Numbered from the stretch's first letter, positions 11,798 through 26,243 are shown. The stretch: DNA of 64,000 nt from Albifimbria verrucaria (GCA_020081605.1 JAHREC010000013.1:5022001-5086000), one strand, 5' to 3'. The notes: a model not told the origin generated them from the letters alone. Made by a program: numbers and translations.

Positions 11798-12606
11798 ATG
11801 GATCAACCACAATCACTGTCCGGGGCAGACAGCATACGGTCCTTGAAAGACGATGACACCATCTTCAAGGCGTTCGATGCATATCCTTGGAAGAAGGACC
11901 CGGCTTTCATGGTGCGATAGTATCTTCCATGCGTCCTGGAAATATGCTCACCAAATCATAATAGTCGGGCTTGTACGCAATACTCGGTGATCCCAACTCA
12001 GGAACCCCTGGAGTCCTTGAGAGACATGGCGATACACGCACGCATATTCTACTACTCTCAACGCATTGGCACCACCATTGATTTTGCCAAGTACCAAGCC
12101 TGGCTCGCCAACCAGACGCAGCACCAAGCCCCTGACGTTGTGCCTGATGAGTTTCGCACGTCTGCACAGACCGAGGCTGGTGATGCGGCGGGCGAGGAAC
12201 CGGCATCACTGCCATGGCAGCAGGCCGCTCCAAAGGCCGAGCTCTACGTTGACAAAAAGGTAGCGGCGCAGGGAGGCCCGGCAGGCGAACCGAACTACCC
12301 AATGGCTTTCGCGGAGATGTTGAAGCTGCTCCAAGAGGGCAAACCTATCCCTGGGATCAAGCAAATACCAAACACCATCATTAGGGATCCGGTAAGATAT
12401 AGCCACATGTTTGTTGACTGAGCGGTACTCTGACAAGACGGGTCTCGTAGTCAGTGAAACCTGTTGGCACGAAGACGGCCCCGAGGAAGCCGTGGGAGAA
12501 GGATGCGCCAGGAATTGATGCCAGTTCAGGGTCAACAACACAGCGCGCTCACACACTTGACTCGGAATTCCCACCTGTTGAGACAGACGAGACGACCGCA
12601 GCCTGA
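11798..12606 (+). CDS. PEX39: KPWE-motif protein, Pex39-type peroxisomal import factor
   Basis: Small soluble protein of about 231 residues. The C-terminal part has PYPMAF-like AEMLKLLQEGKPIPGIKQIP, then VKPVG and the signature RKPWE, which define the Pex14-like KPWE domain family (yeast YJR012C / human C6orf226, described as Pex39, a co-factor of Pex7-dependent PTS2 import). Three exons: 11798-11911, 11965-12391 and 12451-12606, with introns 11912-11964 and 12392-12450. Exon 2 needs a one-base correction at the C4 run 12005-12008: the frame SGLYAILGDPNSG before it and SLRDMAIHARIFYY after it are both coding. An alternative acceptor ending at 12001 would give an unbroken frame but drop 12 residues. 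Family assignment is firm on the KPWE region; the role in this fungus is inferred. Confidence 0.8.
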
Positions 12607-13222
12607 CGTTTTGCCTGCGACTAATCATGTTCTCTACATGAACAATTTGGATGGTGCTGGTAGGTATGATCGATTTATCCAGTTAGCGGGTTTCTAATTT
12701 TGTTGGTACCCCGGACGATGAAGAATAACATGGGGTTGAACCAACTACCGATTGACAGGAACCGGCAGCCTCCATTTCTCCATAACAAGTCACCGCATCG
12801 ATGATGTAGGCTCAGCAGCTGGCTCTGCCTCTGTAACCGTCTCGAGATACTGCGACGCAGAGCCCACCCAGCTCTTGGCCAAAACCACCTACCCTGCAGT
12901 TCTTCGTATCCCGCCCTATCCCTTGCCTTGGCCTACCCGATTGAGCGCTACTGCGCTGATGCCGCCCTAATTATGGATCGCTTAAGCCCAAGACCCTGGA
13001 TTTCCAGACTAAGATACTTTAAATCATTATTAGTTTTACTCTGGCTTGACATTCAGGGTCTCACATCGTCAGACACGGCCCGTTCAGCACCGGTGTCGTC
13101 TCCCTTTGCTCGCTCGCTCACTTACCCATTCACCGACCGTAACATGTCGTGAGCCCGCTCGGTGCCCAATTTCCTCCTTCATTCTTCGGGCTTGTGCTTC
13201 GTCTCTTTCTGCAATCCGAAAC
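12607..13222. other. intergenic/leader, no gene seen
   Basis: Promoter and pyrimidine-rich leader of the GH47 gene. Open frames here are shadows. Confidence 0.5.
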
Positions 13223-15108
<1,886 letters not shown>

Positions 15109-15785
15109 ACGGATCAGACCCTTGTCGGGCTGATATTTGCACCTAAGCTGTATCGGGCCAGAATAGACGGCTTCTCGAATCTTTGACCCTGGAGAGAAGC
15201 CATCTTTGAGACACGCCCTCCCTGGTCTGCACCACGGGATTGGCCCCGTATCCCATGACAAAAACCAATCGGACACTTCATACTTCTATATCGTCCATGT
15301 CATGCTGTCGGTTTAAAAACAGGTCTCAAAAATACCTTGGAGTTCGTTGGCACTTGGCCAGCAGGGACAATTATAGTCCATAGGCCTAAGCCTAGGCCCT
15401 TTCTTTTTCTTCTTTTCTTATTGGAAGTCACCATCTTTGGGAACAAGTTAGGGGGCACTGGGACTTCTTGCAGGCGAAGGATCACAACGTTCCCACATGT
15501 TGCGATATGGCCCCTGGCGCACGCGGTACTGACGTTCGAGTCAAATCTCACACTGAAGTGAGTTCTTGTACATTATGAGATGCATCTAAAATTGAAATAA
15601 TCGATACCGATACTACTGTATCAACCTTTGTATAGAAGGGCATATTATCCAACCTAAGAAATGAACATGATATTTCCTATTCCCTGCCAACGCCAAGTTT
15701 GCTCTTATAGCATTATAATAAGAACGTAATGACTTGCTCTCGCCATACCTAAGCGGGCTGTGTCTTTTTTCTTTTGTGTATATGA
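15109..15785. other. intergenic, no gene seen
   Basis: Convergent 3' ends of the GH47 gene and the aspartic-protease-like gene. AT-rich; no feature recognised. Confidence 0.5.
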
Positions 15786-17632
15786 TTAACCTGCCAATTC
15801 AACATGTTGCCTACCCGGCTGGCCACCGTTACCTTGAAGCTCGGTCCGTAGCCCATGAGGGTCGCTTCGATTTGTAGGCAGTTCATTCGGGTACTCCTCC
15901 TTGTAATCTTCATAAGAAGCGTTGATCGGTCTCATGGCTGTGATGACCGGCTGCTGCCAGCCTCCTTGGCTATAGGTTGGCGAGAAGCCATCGAGCTCAG
16001 GACCCTTGGGCGGCGGCGGTGGAGGCGGAGAGTCAATGCTCTCTCGTCTATTTCTTGTGTTGCGACGACGTTGGCGGACGAGAAAGACTCCGAGTAAACA
16101 TATGATGGCAATGGCCGCGATAGAACCGCAGGCCACACCTGCGACCGCTCCTTTGGAGAGTTGTGATTTTTACCCCGATCTTCACTTCCTTCTGCTTCTC
16201 CTTCATTGCCTCCGTTGCCGCCCTTACCATCGTTATCAGAGTCGTCTTTGGGTGATTGTGGAGAGTCACAGAAGTCCGTTGACTCCGCGTTGTCCGTCCC
16301 AACCGCAACCAGATCGACAGCATCCCTCTGCTCCGCAGGCCAGAGCGTGAACTCATCAGCATCCTGGTTTACCATAATGTACGCAGAAGAGAGGAAGAGC
16401 ATGCCCAGCTGCGGAGTTATCCCCGACCTGGTAGGAAGCTTCTCGAGGGCCACGATTTTATTTGATCCGTTGGTAGTGATATTTCCAGTCTTTTTATCAA
16501 TGATGCGCTCCTTCTGAACCAATTGGTGATTCGGAATACGAATGCTTGGACCAGACTTGATCTTGATTGTCAGATCTCCATCATATGGGGTGTTGCGGGA
16601 GCTATATCGCATCGCACCCATAGATAGAACCTTCGCTCTGCTGGCTCAATGACACATTGGTCAGGTCTTCGAATTTTTTGAAGTAGGGATTCTGGCCCAT
16701 AGACAAGACATTCGGATAATCGGGTGTGATGCAGGCGATGATGGAGTCTTCGGCATTGGCCAAGAGGCTTGAATTGCTGCCGTCAGGGAAATTGAGAACC
16801 AAGTCGCTGATGGTGACCTTGAGTCGCGACTCACAGCATGTAGCAGTCTTCAGGCACGAGTCTTTGTTATCCTGGGCAGACATCGGTATCTTGAAGCCAT
16901 CTCCGGATACCTTGGCTCGATCGTACCCTCCAAATACCATGCCCCCGTCATGCTGGTTCTCGGCGTCGTCTCCCACCCAGCCGTTAAACATGCTCCATGT
17001 AAGCGACTTGATCGTCTTGGCGTCTTTGAGTGCATTCAAGAAGGCCGAGTTGTTGCCCATGCCTAGAGACATCATTGTATGGTGGTTGTCGTGTTTGTCG
17101 GCTCCGACTGCTATTGCTATCGGTATCTCAGGCAGGCTGACATTCCCGTTGACGGTGACAGTATCCCCAATCATGGCTGCAGAAGGATAGCGGCCATCTT
17201 CCAAAGGATACTGCCCATACACGGCGGATACTCGAGACTTGGATTTATCGACGTCGTAATGGCCACCCCGCAATGTTGTACAAGCATCGCCTTCTTTGAA
17301 GGACGGATCCACGCAATACCCTGCTGCTCCATACACCATGATGTTACTCATTGGCCTAAGGGTGTGAATGTCAGTACAAAGGTCGACACCCTAACCAAGG
17401 AATAAAGAGCCGACTCACCATCTTGGTAAGAAGGCAAGTTCTTGTTCCGGCGTTCCTATTGACAACGCCATGCCGCGAGCGGTTCTTCCGTTAGAGAGGG
17501 TTAGTTCGCGAATCGGTGAGACAATGGGAAGAGGCGAGCAATCCGATTCAGCGGTGGTGACACTCATAGATGCCGTGGCCAACAACAGCACCGCAGCCCC
17601 CGTGAACCCAACGAGCTCTGATAAGACCACAT
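15786..17632 (-). CDS. cell-surface aspartic-protease-fold protein lacking catalytic motifs
   Basis: Predicted single-pass surface protein of about 594 residues. A signal peptide (AAVLLLATASMSVTT) becomes visible only after restoring one base in the C5 run 17597-17601, which makes ATG 17632 the start. The ectodomain (~residues 35-480) has pepsin-fold features: GMALSIGTPEQELAF, TWSMFNGWVGD, GGMVFGGYD, YFKKFEDL and LGMLFLSSAYIMVN. However, the position after SIGTPEQ that normally carries DTGSS reads FLPRWPMSN, and no second D-T/S-G is seen, so it is probably not an active protease. An acidic Gly/Asn/Asp linker follows, then one membrane span (VACGSIAAIAIICLLGVFLV), RQRRR, and a ~90-residue cytosolic tail with a Pro7 run. 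Intron 17356-17418. Further frame breaks are at 16617-16619 and the A5 run 16167-16171. Confidence 0.78.
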
Positions 17633-19789
17633 GATGTAGAGACTCTGATTGCCAAGATGCCGATCCGTATTGAGAAAGAGAAAGACAAAATGAGAAGAAA
17701 CGAGTGACTGAAGAAGAAAAGAGTCCGGATCCCCAGGACAATGGGAAGTCCACCGCTAAGCTCTCCCTGTAGTAGACGGAGCCCAGCCTTATGATAACTA
17801 GAAAGAACTCGGAACATGCCAAGTAAGGATGCAGAGGCGAGATAGGATCAGGCGAAGGGAGCCATGACAAAACCGGCCCCAGTAGCTGGGTAGCCTATTG
17901 AGAGGCAACTCGAGAGGCGATGACATGATTGCTGGGACGGGGGTGCTTCTTCGCACTTCGCGGTTAACTTCAGGTGATGGGTCTAACAAAACTCCCCGCT
18001 GATCCATGGTGAGGCTAATTTCAAAAAAAATCAGCGGGCCTTGCCCAGTTGTGAAGCCTTGCACTCGCAAATGTCTCCGGCACCCCACAGGGGTATATAC
18101 ACCATGAGATGGAGACCCAGCTCGACAGCCCCAAGCCCTTCTTGATTCGATCCAGAACCAAAGCCTTTGCAAACCCATGGAACATGCAGTAGGATCGATA
18201 GTCATGTCGCCAGATATAGAAATGATGGTTGTCGTTCAAAGGCCCATTCCCCACATATTGTCGAGATAGTCAACTTGACCTTGCACCACCTCAACGGTCA
18301 GAAGATATCTTCTTAACCAATAATGACTCTTTGCACCATGAGAAATTTTTAAGGAAAGAAAGGACCAAACCGAGAACAGGATTTGCGTGAAACGCATGTT
18401 ACACAATGGTAAGACGACTGGTGATCGAGGCCCGTTTCTTTGACCAAGCCCTACGTGTGAGGGTAAGATGAAAAGTCGCCGAACACGAATGTCCTAATTC
18501 GCATAGAGCCAACTAAACCCAGGTTACCTGAGTCAACCCAGCGTAATCAAACGCCAGGTCCAGCTTGGAAATGGGATCAATCTTGCGTCGAGCTGGGCGC
18601 TTTTACACGTCATGTTCGATCCTCAAGCATCAATTCTATGACGCGTCCTGACACTAGAGATGCAACCTCTTTGACGCTGTTCGTAATAATAGGGCTGATT
18701 TCGTACAAGATACAGTCAGCTGCCAGATGCTGGAAACTCTCAAAATGTCAATTAAACGATGGCCAGACAGCTGTATAAAAGCTGGTTGCAAGTCAACTTT
18801 GGTGTTGTGTAACAATTCGCTTGGCACGGTTGGGAAAATCATCAATCATTACGAAGAGCTGTGCACTTGTACTTGAATAAACACAGCCAGCCCCATTGTT
18901 CGTTTTCGAAATCATCGTGTCGACTTTCATCCATTGGTCGTAGCTGGGAAATGTTGACGGAGCGGATGAGTGGGGCTCAAGTCGGACACGGAGCCGAGTG
19001 GGGTTACCAAATCTCCGGAGCTCCTCTCCCTTCATCCACTCAGTCTCATGCTCAGTCAAGTTGCATGGTCTTCACCTGCCTTTAATCTGGCTCATCCTCC
19101 TGACTTACAGTATTGACAGCCGTTTGGTGTAGCTGTCTTGAATCCCTCCTCCCCGCCAGCGAGTAGTGATTAATGCAAACTTCATTTATTAACAAGCTCT
19201 GCAACGATGGAACAGACCATTGGGCTCTACTTCAATATCTGCCATGCTGTCCTCATCGTGTCCCGCCTAGCGATACTTTACAATGCTTCATACCTCAAGG
19301 TATGAGCTAATCAAATATGAACCACCGCAATCCTTTCCATTATTACCTTTCAAAGCAGGAGACCTCTCCCACTTAGGTTGGATCTGGACGTCCACCAATC
19401 CGTTATTCCGACCAACCTTTCATGGCTGCCGAAAATAGGATCGCAGCCATTTAAAAGAAAGGACATAGCTGCGTGAGGTGAATGCTTGTCGTAGCGCACC
19501 TCGATATTGCAAAATCCGTAACCATGATGTGTCCAATGCACCCAGACAGGTAGTAGCCTGCCGAGTGTAGCATGACTGGTGATCTGTAACTTTAATTACA
19601 AGGGAAAATGTTCTTAAGAAAGGGCCGACAAATTCTTCTTTAGGGTTGGCTATTTCGTTGTGAACAGCGTGGGTAGAAATTCAAATGGTGCAGTCGACAG
19701 CATGGAACCATAACATGAAAGATGCTGAACACACCCGCCGACGTGATTCGATGCATCGAGATCCTGAAAGAATAGAGTATGCGATAAGA
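17633..19789. other. 2.2 kb intergenic region, no gene seen
   Basis: Long promoter side of the aspartic-protease-like gene and 3' side of the PUF gene. One GACAGCTG (18767-18774) lies directly before TATAAAA (18775-18781), a possible promoter pair without a recognisable gene. Other frames are short and lack codon bias. Confidence 0.5.
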
Positions 19790-22406
19790 TCAACGGTATG
19801 TACCGCCGTAACGTGAACCAGGTCCCATGCGACCGCTCATTCCAGGTCCAACTCCAGGGCCTGGACGAGTCGTAACTGCATGGTTGGTACACAGCATGCC
19901 AACTCGGGATCCAAACTTGGACCCTCGAAGTGACACCATATGCTTCCTGATGTGGGCTGCGACAACTTCACGGTGCTGCGGTGTGGCATTGTTAAGTATC
20001 CACTGGATCAAGTAATTGCCATACTGGTCGCTCGCGATGTCGATCAAGGGAATGCGGGTTCGGTCACGTCGACCTTCGCACACTCGATCTAGGTAGCGAC
20101 CCAGGAAATCCGCACCACCAATCTTCAGGCATTTCTCCACCACTTTGGAGGCGAACTGATCCGTGCTGTACTCAGCCGCATATCGAATAACGTGGTCAAT
20201 AGCGCGGCTACGGTCAGGAGGACCACCATGTTCGCAGATATGCTGGATGCACCAATTCCCAAACTGACCGTGTGCCACAATGTCAATGTTGGCAAGAACT
20301 TCCTCAATACAGGGTCGCTGTTATTGCAAAATAATTAGTTTGATACCAAATGCTTCATAGATGTCTGACTTACCTTGTCTTCCTCAAGACAGTTCTCAAA
20401 AATGTTCTGGACAACCAGGCTACCAGTTTCACCTAAGGCAACCTCATGCCACATGCCTCGAAGTGCCTCATTGACATACTTCATGATTTGAGGAGGCGAC
20501 TCAGTCCAACGGAGTTCAAAAAGCTTCTGCCACACATGACAGGCGTAGCGATGAATGACCGTCTCTGGAATTCGACGAAGAAGTTCATGGACCATAATGG
20601 CCTTATAATCTTCTGGGACCGAATCGAACGCCTTTTGGACTACATGACACCCAAATGGGTCCATGGACAAATTCAGAGTGTTACCACGAATGGCCTCGGC
20701 AATTTTTATGACCTGTTCAGGAGTGCCATGCTCGAAGCATCGCTGGACCAGGAAGTTACCGAAGCGATTAACCATCAATGGATAAGCCTGTGCGACAATC
20801 CCTTCAACAATCTCGTACTTTTGCTCAGGGGTTCCAACTTTGAGTTTCTGTTGGAGAAAAATTGACGCTTGTTGGTCATTATTGCAAACAATTTTGTCGA
20901 CAATGTACTTCCAATTGCAGTTCACATTGCGGTCGAGAAGACGACGGTAATTGAGAGGCTCAGTTGGGGGAGATAAGTTACTCCCTCGGGTGAGACGACC
21001 TTTAATATGTTAGCCTGAAACTGACACTTTACCAAGACGTAGACTTACCTCAGTCTTCCACTCAGACTTTGATGTAAACTCGGATGCGTGTGGTGACAAA
21101 GGCGTACCTACAGGCTGCTGTTGCTGATATGGAGCGTACATTCCCATCCCCAACCCCAGGGAGCCGGTCCGGGCTGAATATTCATGGGACCATTTGCAAT
21201 CGAGCCATTCAGAGGCTCGTAGTGATTCGTTCCTCCGTTGAAGGTGCCAAATGCTCCGTAGCCATTATTGTAACCGCTAGGAGCGTTTGTTCTGTTGTCA
21301 TAGCGGCTGCCACGTCGATTGCTCGGAGGCCGGATAACCACATCGGGGTCTGGCGAGTTCTGACCAGTCCGATAACCATCCATCGAAGGGTAGGGCGTGC
21401 TATGCTCGGTAAAGGGTTGGCTAAAGACACGATTTCCGGTCCATGGTGCTGGTAGCGGATCTGTAATGGACATCTGCTGGGTGACGTTAGCGGTAGCATT
21501 GGTCTTCGAATTACCCCAAATACGATGATGATTGAAAGCCGTAGCCGACAACGCATCGCTCGTGTCAGACCGTGCATCTTCAGGAATGCCCCAAGAAGTG
21601 TTCTCCCGAGTGGCAACCTTCGTGCTTCGGTGGACACCGAGACCTTGTGGCTCGAGGTTAGGCTTTGTAACGCGAGTGTGTGCAAGCTCTTGATCGAGTT
21701 TCGTGATCTGAGTTTGTGCTTGTGCTAACTGCAGCTTGAGGCGAAGGACTTCGTCATTCTCAGAGGCCGATTCGCCAACCAATGCACTGGCTGGGCGAGT
21801 GCTTGGGGTGGTGGAAGGGAATGCGTCTGTCGCAGGAGTAATGGGCAATGAGTTACTGGAAGAGGCCTGTTCCAAAACTCCCGGCTGTGTACCATCGTCG
21901 TCGCCCGACTTGAGAGCAACGTTTTGCTGGTTGAGGATTGCCTGCTGTTCCGAAAGCTTGGCCATAAGTTTATCCATGGGGTGCCAGTCCTGACCAAGCG
22001 AGTTCTCATGGTCAACCTGTAGGGGAATGAGTATGAGCATATTCGAACCTTCAATTGGGAGGCAAATCTACCTTGCGAGCCTTATTAGCAAGCTTCGAAG
22101 TCATCAAGACGGAGACATCTTTGAGTGGTAGGTTGGAGTCTTCGGCTGATTGCTCAAACAAAGAAGCTTGATTTTCGTTACGCGAAAGCAGAGAGAGCCG
22201 GTCGAAATCGTTCAGGGCGTCAGAGAACACGGAGAAGCTCGCATGTTCTTTGGCCTGGGTGGAGGCTTCAGGCCTCATAGCCCCAGCGAAGGGCAAGCCG
22301 TTATTTTCTCGTCAAGAGGCTGTTTGAATGACGATTCTTGGAGAAAGCGAGCCGAGAATGCGACGGCAGGCTGAGTAGCCGGACCCTGGGGATCCGAGGT
22401 CGACAT
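19790..22406 (-). CDS. PUF (Pumilio) family mRNA-binding protein
   Basis: Sequence-specific 3'-UTR binding regulator of mRNA stability and translation. The N-terminal half (~residues 1-430) is low-complexity with a short coiled segment (MDKLMAKLSEQQAIL and LRLKLQLAQAQTQITKL). The C-terminal half is a Pumilio homology domain with the expected ~36-residue repeats, seen as FGNFLVQRCFEHG, FGCHVVQKAFD, YACHVWQKLFE, TGSLVVQNIFENC, FGNWCIQHICEHG, FASKVVEKCLK and YGNYLIQWILNN. Exons are joined by introns 22017-22071, 21000-21048 and 20318-20373. One base is missing in each of three runs: A4 at 22304-22307, G4 at 21154-21157 and C5 at 20966-20970. Corrected length is about 819 residues from ATG 22406. 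The C-terminus ends in a Gly/Pro-rich tail. Target mRNAs cannot be deduced. Confidence 0.9.
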
Positions 22407-24030
22407 GTCAACGATCCAGCGGGTCGAAGATTGACAAGGAGAAGTGAAACAAACGAGATATGATAGAAGAGAGAATTAAACAACTCGAGGCTCCAAGCGA
22501 GACGCCTAAAGGAGATCAGATGCAGTGAGTGGATGGAAGTGCAGCGTGGAGGTTGAGAGAGAAACCAGGTGTGCGAATTATCGTGGATGATGTTCCTCGC
22601 CGCAGATGCATGCAGAAGGGACAAAAGAAAGGGCAAGCAAGAACCGGTTGACAGGAGCGAACCCACCAAACGCCCCAGGCCTTGCTCGGACTGGTGTAGG
22701 TGCACTCGTGCCCGAGTTGGGCAGTACGATAACGAGGGAAAGGATGAATTAGAAGCCGAGAGATTTCTCTGAGAGGAAGGTCAAAATGTGTGAGTTGGAG
22801 AGAAGAGGAAGATGCAGACGGAACACACAGTATAAATGTGGTTTAAGGAAAGACGGGTGTAGAATGAAGTACCTGCCTACCTAAGTCAAGGAGAGGCAGC
22901 GCGTGGGTGTGATGAAAAAGTACTTGGCGAGTGTTCGGCTGCAGAGAGGAAGGAAGGAAATGGGTGTGTAGGCTCGTGCTTGCAAAGAGAGAAGCACTGA
23001 TTCACGGTCGAGCTGCTCGCAGGTGTCAGAACCTGCCCACTGCCTTAGTTGTGCAGAACACCGCCATGACCCCGTCAGCTGGTGATTTGAACATATTACC
23101 TTAGGTAGTCTCAATATTGTAATGCTATAATGTTATGATAGAAGAATAAAGTGAGGAAGGGAGCTTCAAATGCGGTGATGGTACACGTCTCATCTGACTG
23201 CTTCACGACTAACTTCTACCCGACAAATTATACCTATTTGTGAACCAGCTAGAGGGTGCAGAGCGCCTGTTGCAATGATTGATTTCTTCCTCCGCCGTAA
23301 TGTTCAATAGCTGGCGGTAGCATTAACTATGAAATGTTGTACAAAACCTCCCAGTCGTCAAACAATGTCCGGGGTAAATGGTAGTTTAGGGCGTTCCCCT
23401 TTTCATTCATCTTTTCTTTCATATTTACCAGAAGTACAGAAACCCTCCAGGCCAACATACCTTACCTTACAGGTCAGTGCTCCAACATGTTTTGCTCTGT
23501 GATGCTGCACTTGCCATAGCTTGGTCGTTAAGCGAGCACCGTAGCCGAGAGTTGCCCAAAGGGAAAGTGAAGCGTGGCTAGTCACGCGTAGGCAGAGACA
23601 GCTTGAAGATGGCAACGCACATGCTCGTAGGAAGATGCATATTATTCTCGGAATTCTCATGATCACGCGTACCTCAAAAAGCACCTAGAGTCTGTAGACA
23701 AATACGTCGTGGGCTGGCCACAAGGCAAGTCAGCCTCTTGCCTTTAAATGGAAATGGCGAACATCACAGCCCCACGATATGGATTTATCCATCACGAATG
23801 AAAATGACCAGCCTTTTCCTTATTGTTCTATCGCAAGCCTGAAATGATGCCAGAGGAGTAATCGTACATTATGTTTACATGCAGTTGGTATCAAAATCGT
23901 TTGTGCCTTCTGACAGCTCTTGGCTGATATGTGATGCCGAAGCCAGAGTGGCATACGTCGACCGACGATACTAGTTGTCGGCATAATTCGACATCGAGTG
24001 AGGCAAATCAACGACTAGCAATGTGCGCCG
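22407..24030. other. 1.6 kb intergenic region, no gene seen
   Basis: Promoter and pyrimidine-rich leader of the PUF gene, then a stretch with no convincing frames up to the mS33 stop codon. A 134-codon frame antisense to the leader has no protein-like composition. Confidence 0.5.
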
Positions 24031-24512
24031 TTACCTCTTCTTGCCGGGTGTAGGAGCTAAAACACGTCAGTTTCCTGAACCTTGGGGAAGTACATTCGCT
24101 GCACAAACCTGGCGGTCCAGTCTTCTTCTTCGGCGCGTTCTTGCCACGTGCTTTCAATCTACGAACACGGTCAGTATTCTCGTTGGTGATCTGGCTTGGT
24201 CCAAGTCTCGCGCTTACTCCTCGATGTAATCCAGTCGGTCCTCCTCGGCGTCATCCCAGGTTGTCAGAATAGGTCCGAACTCTTGCTTAACATCCTTGAT
24301 CGAGGCGAGCTTTCGAGGGTAGTATGCGGCCAACGCTGGGCCCTTCAAGCGCTGTCGAAGGACCTTTGTTCCCATCCGAACGCCATTGGGGTTGTACGTG
24401 GTCGCAAAGACTTGGCTTTGCGCCTAATGGAGGTCAGCTGGGAAGTAAGAATAAACAGTTTTAAATCACTCGCCTTCATCAAGTCCAATATTCTCGCTCG
24501 TGGGACACTCAT
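24031..24512 (-). CDS. MRPS33: mitochondrial small-subunit ribosomal protein mS33
   Basis: Mitoribosomal protein mS33 (Mrps33; yeast Rsm27), a 106-residue component of the 37S head. Sequence marks are MSVPRARILDLMK, TYNPNGVRMG, KVLRQRLKGPALAAYYP and a basic tail ending PTPGKKR. There are four exons: 24474-24512, 24218-24423, 24109-24158 and 24031-24056. All junctions keep frame without correction. Intron 1 (24424-24473) uses a GC donor (AAG|GCGAGT) and an AG acceptor; the other two are GT-AG. Although the gene is small, the length matches the family. Confidence 0.92.
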
Positions 24513-24966
24513 CTTGGCATCGTCGATGTCGCTATCGTGATGGTGGACGATTTTCGAACGTTGAAATTGAAGTCTTCAAATTCAAGACCAAATGAACGTG
24601 ATTGGTCAATCGATTTAGTCATCTTAGTAAAGTGACTTAATTAGCTCTCTTCAGGTGGGCTAGCGGATTGAAGACGTTGTGGAACCTGCGAAGGTACCTA
24701 CATCTTGAAGAGCTACTACAAAACTGACCTCACTTCGACCCCGATTCCATCTTTGTTTTTCACTAGCCTTTGAAGTGTTGGTATATTCTCCGGTCGCGTT
24801 GCTTCCGTGCTCATACTTACACAGACTTACAGGTATTTTAGTTCATCTCGGGCGCGGATCCTAGGAATGCAAACAGGTTGGACCTCAGCTATACATGAAT
24901 TAGCCTAACTGAGATTTTTGGTCGACTCTCAATCTGCTGGCATAGTTGCGTCGCAAATACGACAAA
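24513..24966. promoter_or_regulatory. divergent promoter region, mS33 / RNase III
   Basis: About 450 bases between divergent start codons. No specific site was recognised. Confidence 0.5.
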
Positions 24967-26243
24967 ATGTCTAAGCGCATGGCTGAGGAGCTTCAAGGAG
25001 GAGCTGCAAAAGAAAACGCGAATCAAAGGATGTGTTGAGTTCTGTGCTTGATCATGCAGATGAACTTATCGATTGCCTGCAATCCTTGAAACGATACCGC
25101 GATCAGCTGCAACACCGAGGCTCGAGTCCAGAAGTGTCTCAAGTTCGGGACCAACTATCAAAACTTAGCAAAGAGCTTCTTCCGTCGTTTAACTCACTGG
25201 CATCTAGTCGCGTTAATGACGAAAGTCATGACTTGGTAGGCGTCATATATGCCGGGCTTCTTCATGATTGTTATGATTTTAGCTAACCGTTTGCACAGCA
25301 GATCTCAAGACCTTCAGCAACATCCGATAAAAACTCAACGGCATCAAGTCAGAATGTTCCTCTACCAATACCGCATGTCTGCTTACCATGGGTTTCTTCC
25401 CAAATCCCCGCGGCTCAGCCACCGTTGCCGAAAATCCTAGATCCAGAACTCGAAAAGATCGCGTTCACACATCCAGGAATTGGAAGTCCCACTAATTATG
25501 AGCGCCTGGAATGGCTTGGTGATGCGTATCTAGAACTGTTTGCTTCGACGCTCATATTTCAAACGTTCGGCCATTTGTCCTCAGGAAGATGTTCCCAACT
25601 CCGAGAGCAACTAGTACGAAACACTACTCTCGCAGAGTATTTTCGTGCCTACGGATTGTCTTCTAAAGCCAGACTGCCCAAGGACTTCGGCAGCGGAAAG
25701 GGCCTAGGCCGCGGAAGTTCCAAAGACAAAGACTTGTTAAAGACACAGAGCGACATGCTGGAGGCATACGTTGCAGCAGCGATTATATCGGATCCGCAAG
25801 ACGGACTGGCTAATACCATGGAATGGGTCAAGACACTTTGGGGTCAAACAATACGGAGCCAAATCAAGACAGCCGAGGTCAAGGAAAAGGCTGCAGTCGA
25901 AACTAGCGCTACAGGGCAGAAGTCTCCTCCGAAGGAGGTTTTGGCGCGGACAATAGGTGCCAAAGGGATTCTGATACAATACAAAGACCTCCCATGCAAC
26001 AAGAAAGATGCCAATCTTGGACTTCCTTTATTTACTGTGGGAGTTTACCTGACTGGCTGGGGTGAGCGTGAGAAGCTCTTGGGAACTGGCACAGCGTTAG
26101 GCAAGGCAGAGGCAGGACACAAGGCTGCGGATGTTGCATTACAAAACAAGAAGCTGATGCAAGTATATGTGGAGAAAAAGAGAGTATTCATGGAAGCGAA
26201 GAATGCAGCACAGGAGGCTCTGGGAGGGCAGCCGGATAGCTGA
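24967..26243 (+). CDS. RNT1: ribonuclease III (Rnt1/Pac1-type)
   Basis: Double-strand-specific endoribonuclease that processes pre-rRNA 3' ends, snRNAs and snoRNAs in the nucleus. A charged N-terminal helix region (~residues 1-150, LSSVLDHADELIDCL) precedes the RNase III domain. The signature there is NYERLEWLGDAYLEL (catalytic Glu and Asp pair), followed by REQLVRNTTLAEYF and KTQSDMLEAYVAA with the second acidic metal-ligand pair D..E. A dsRNA-binding domain (VGVYLTGWGEREKLLGTG, ALGKAEAGHKAADVAL) lies near the end. Intron 25236-25298. A missing base in the A4 run 25007-25010 separates the first 14 codons from the rest; corrected length is 404 residues. The domain order N-term/RNase III/dsRBD is that of yeast Rnt1. 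Confidence 0.9.

Noticed and set aside
22301..22705. 134-codon minus-strand frame over the PUF start
   Set aside because: Overlaps the true PUF start in another frame; Leu/Ser/His-rich leader translation.
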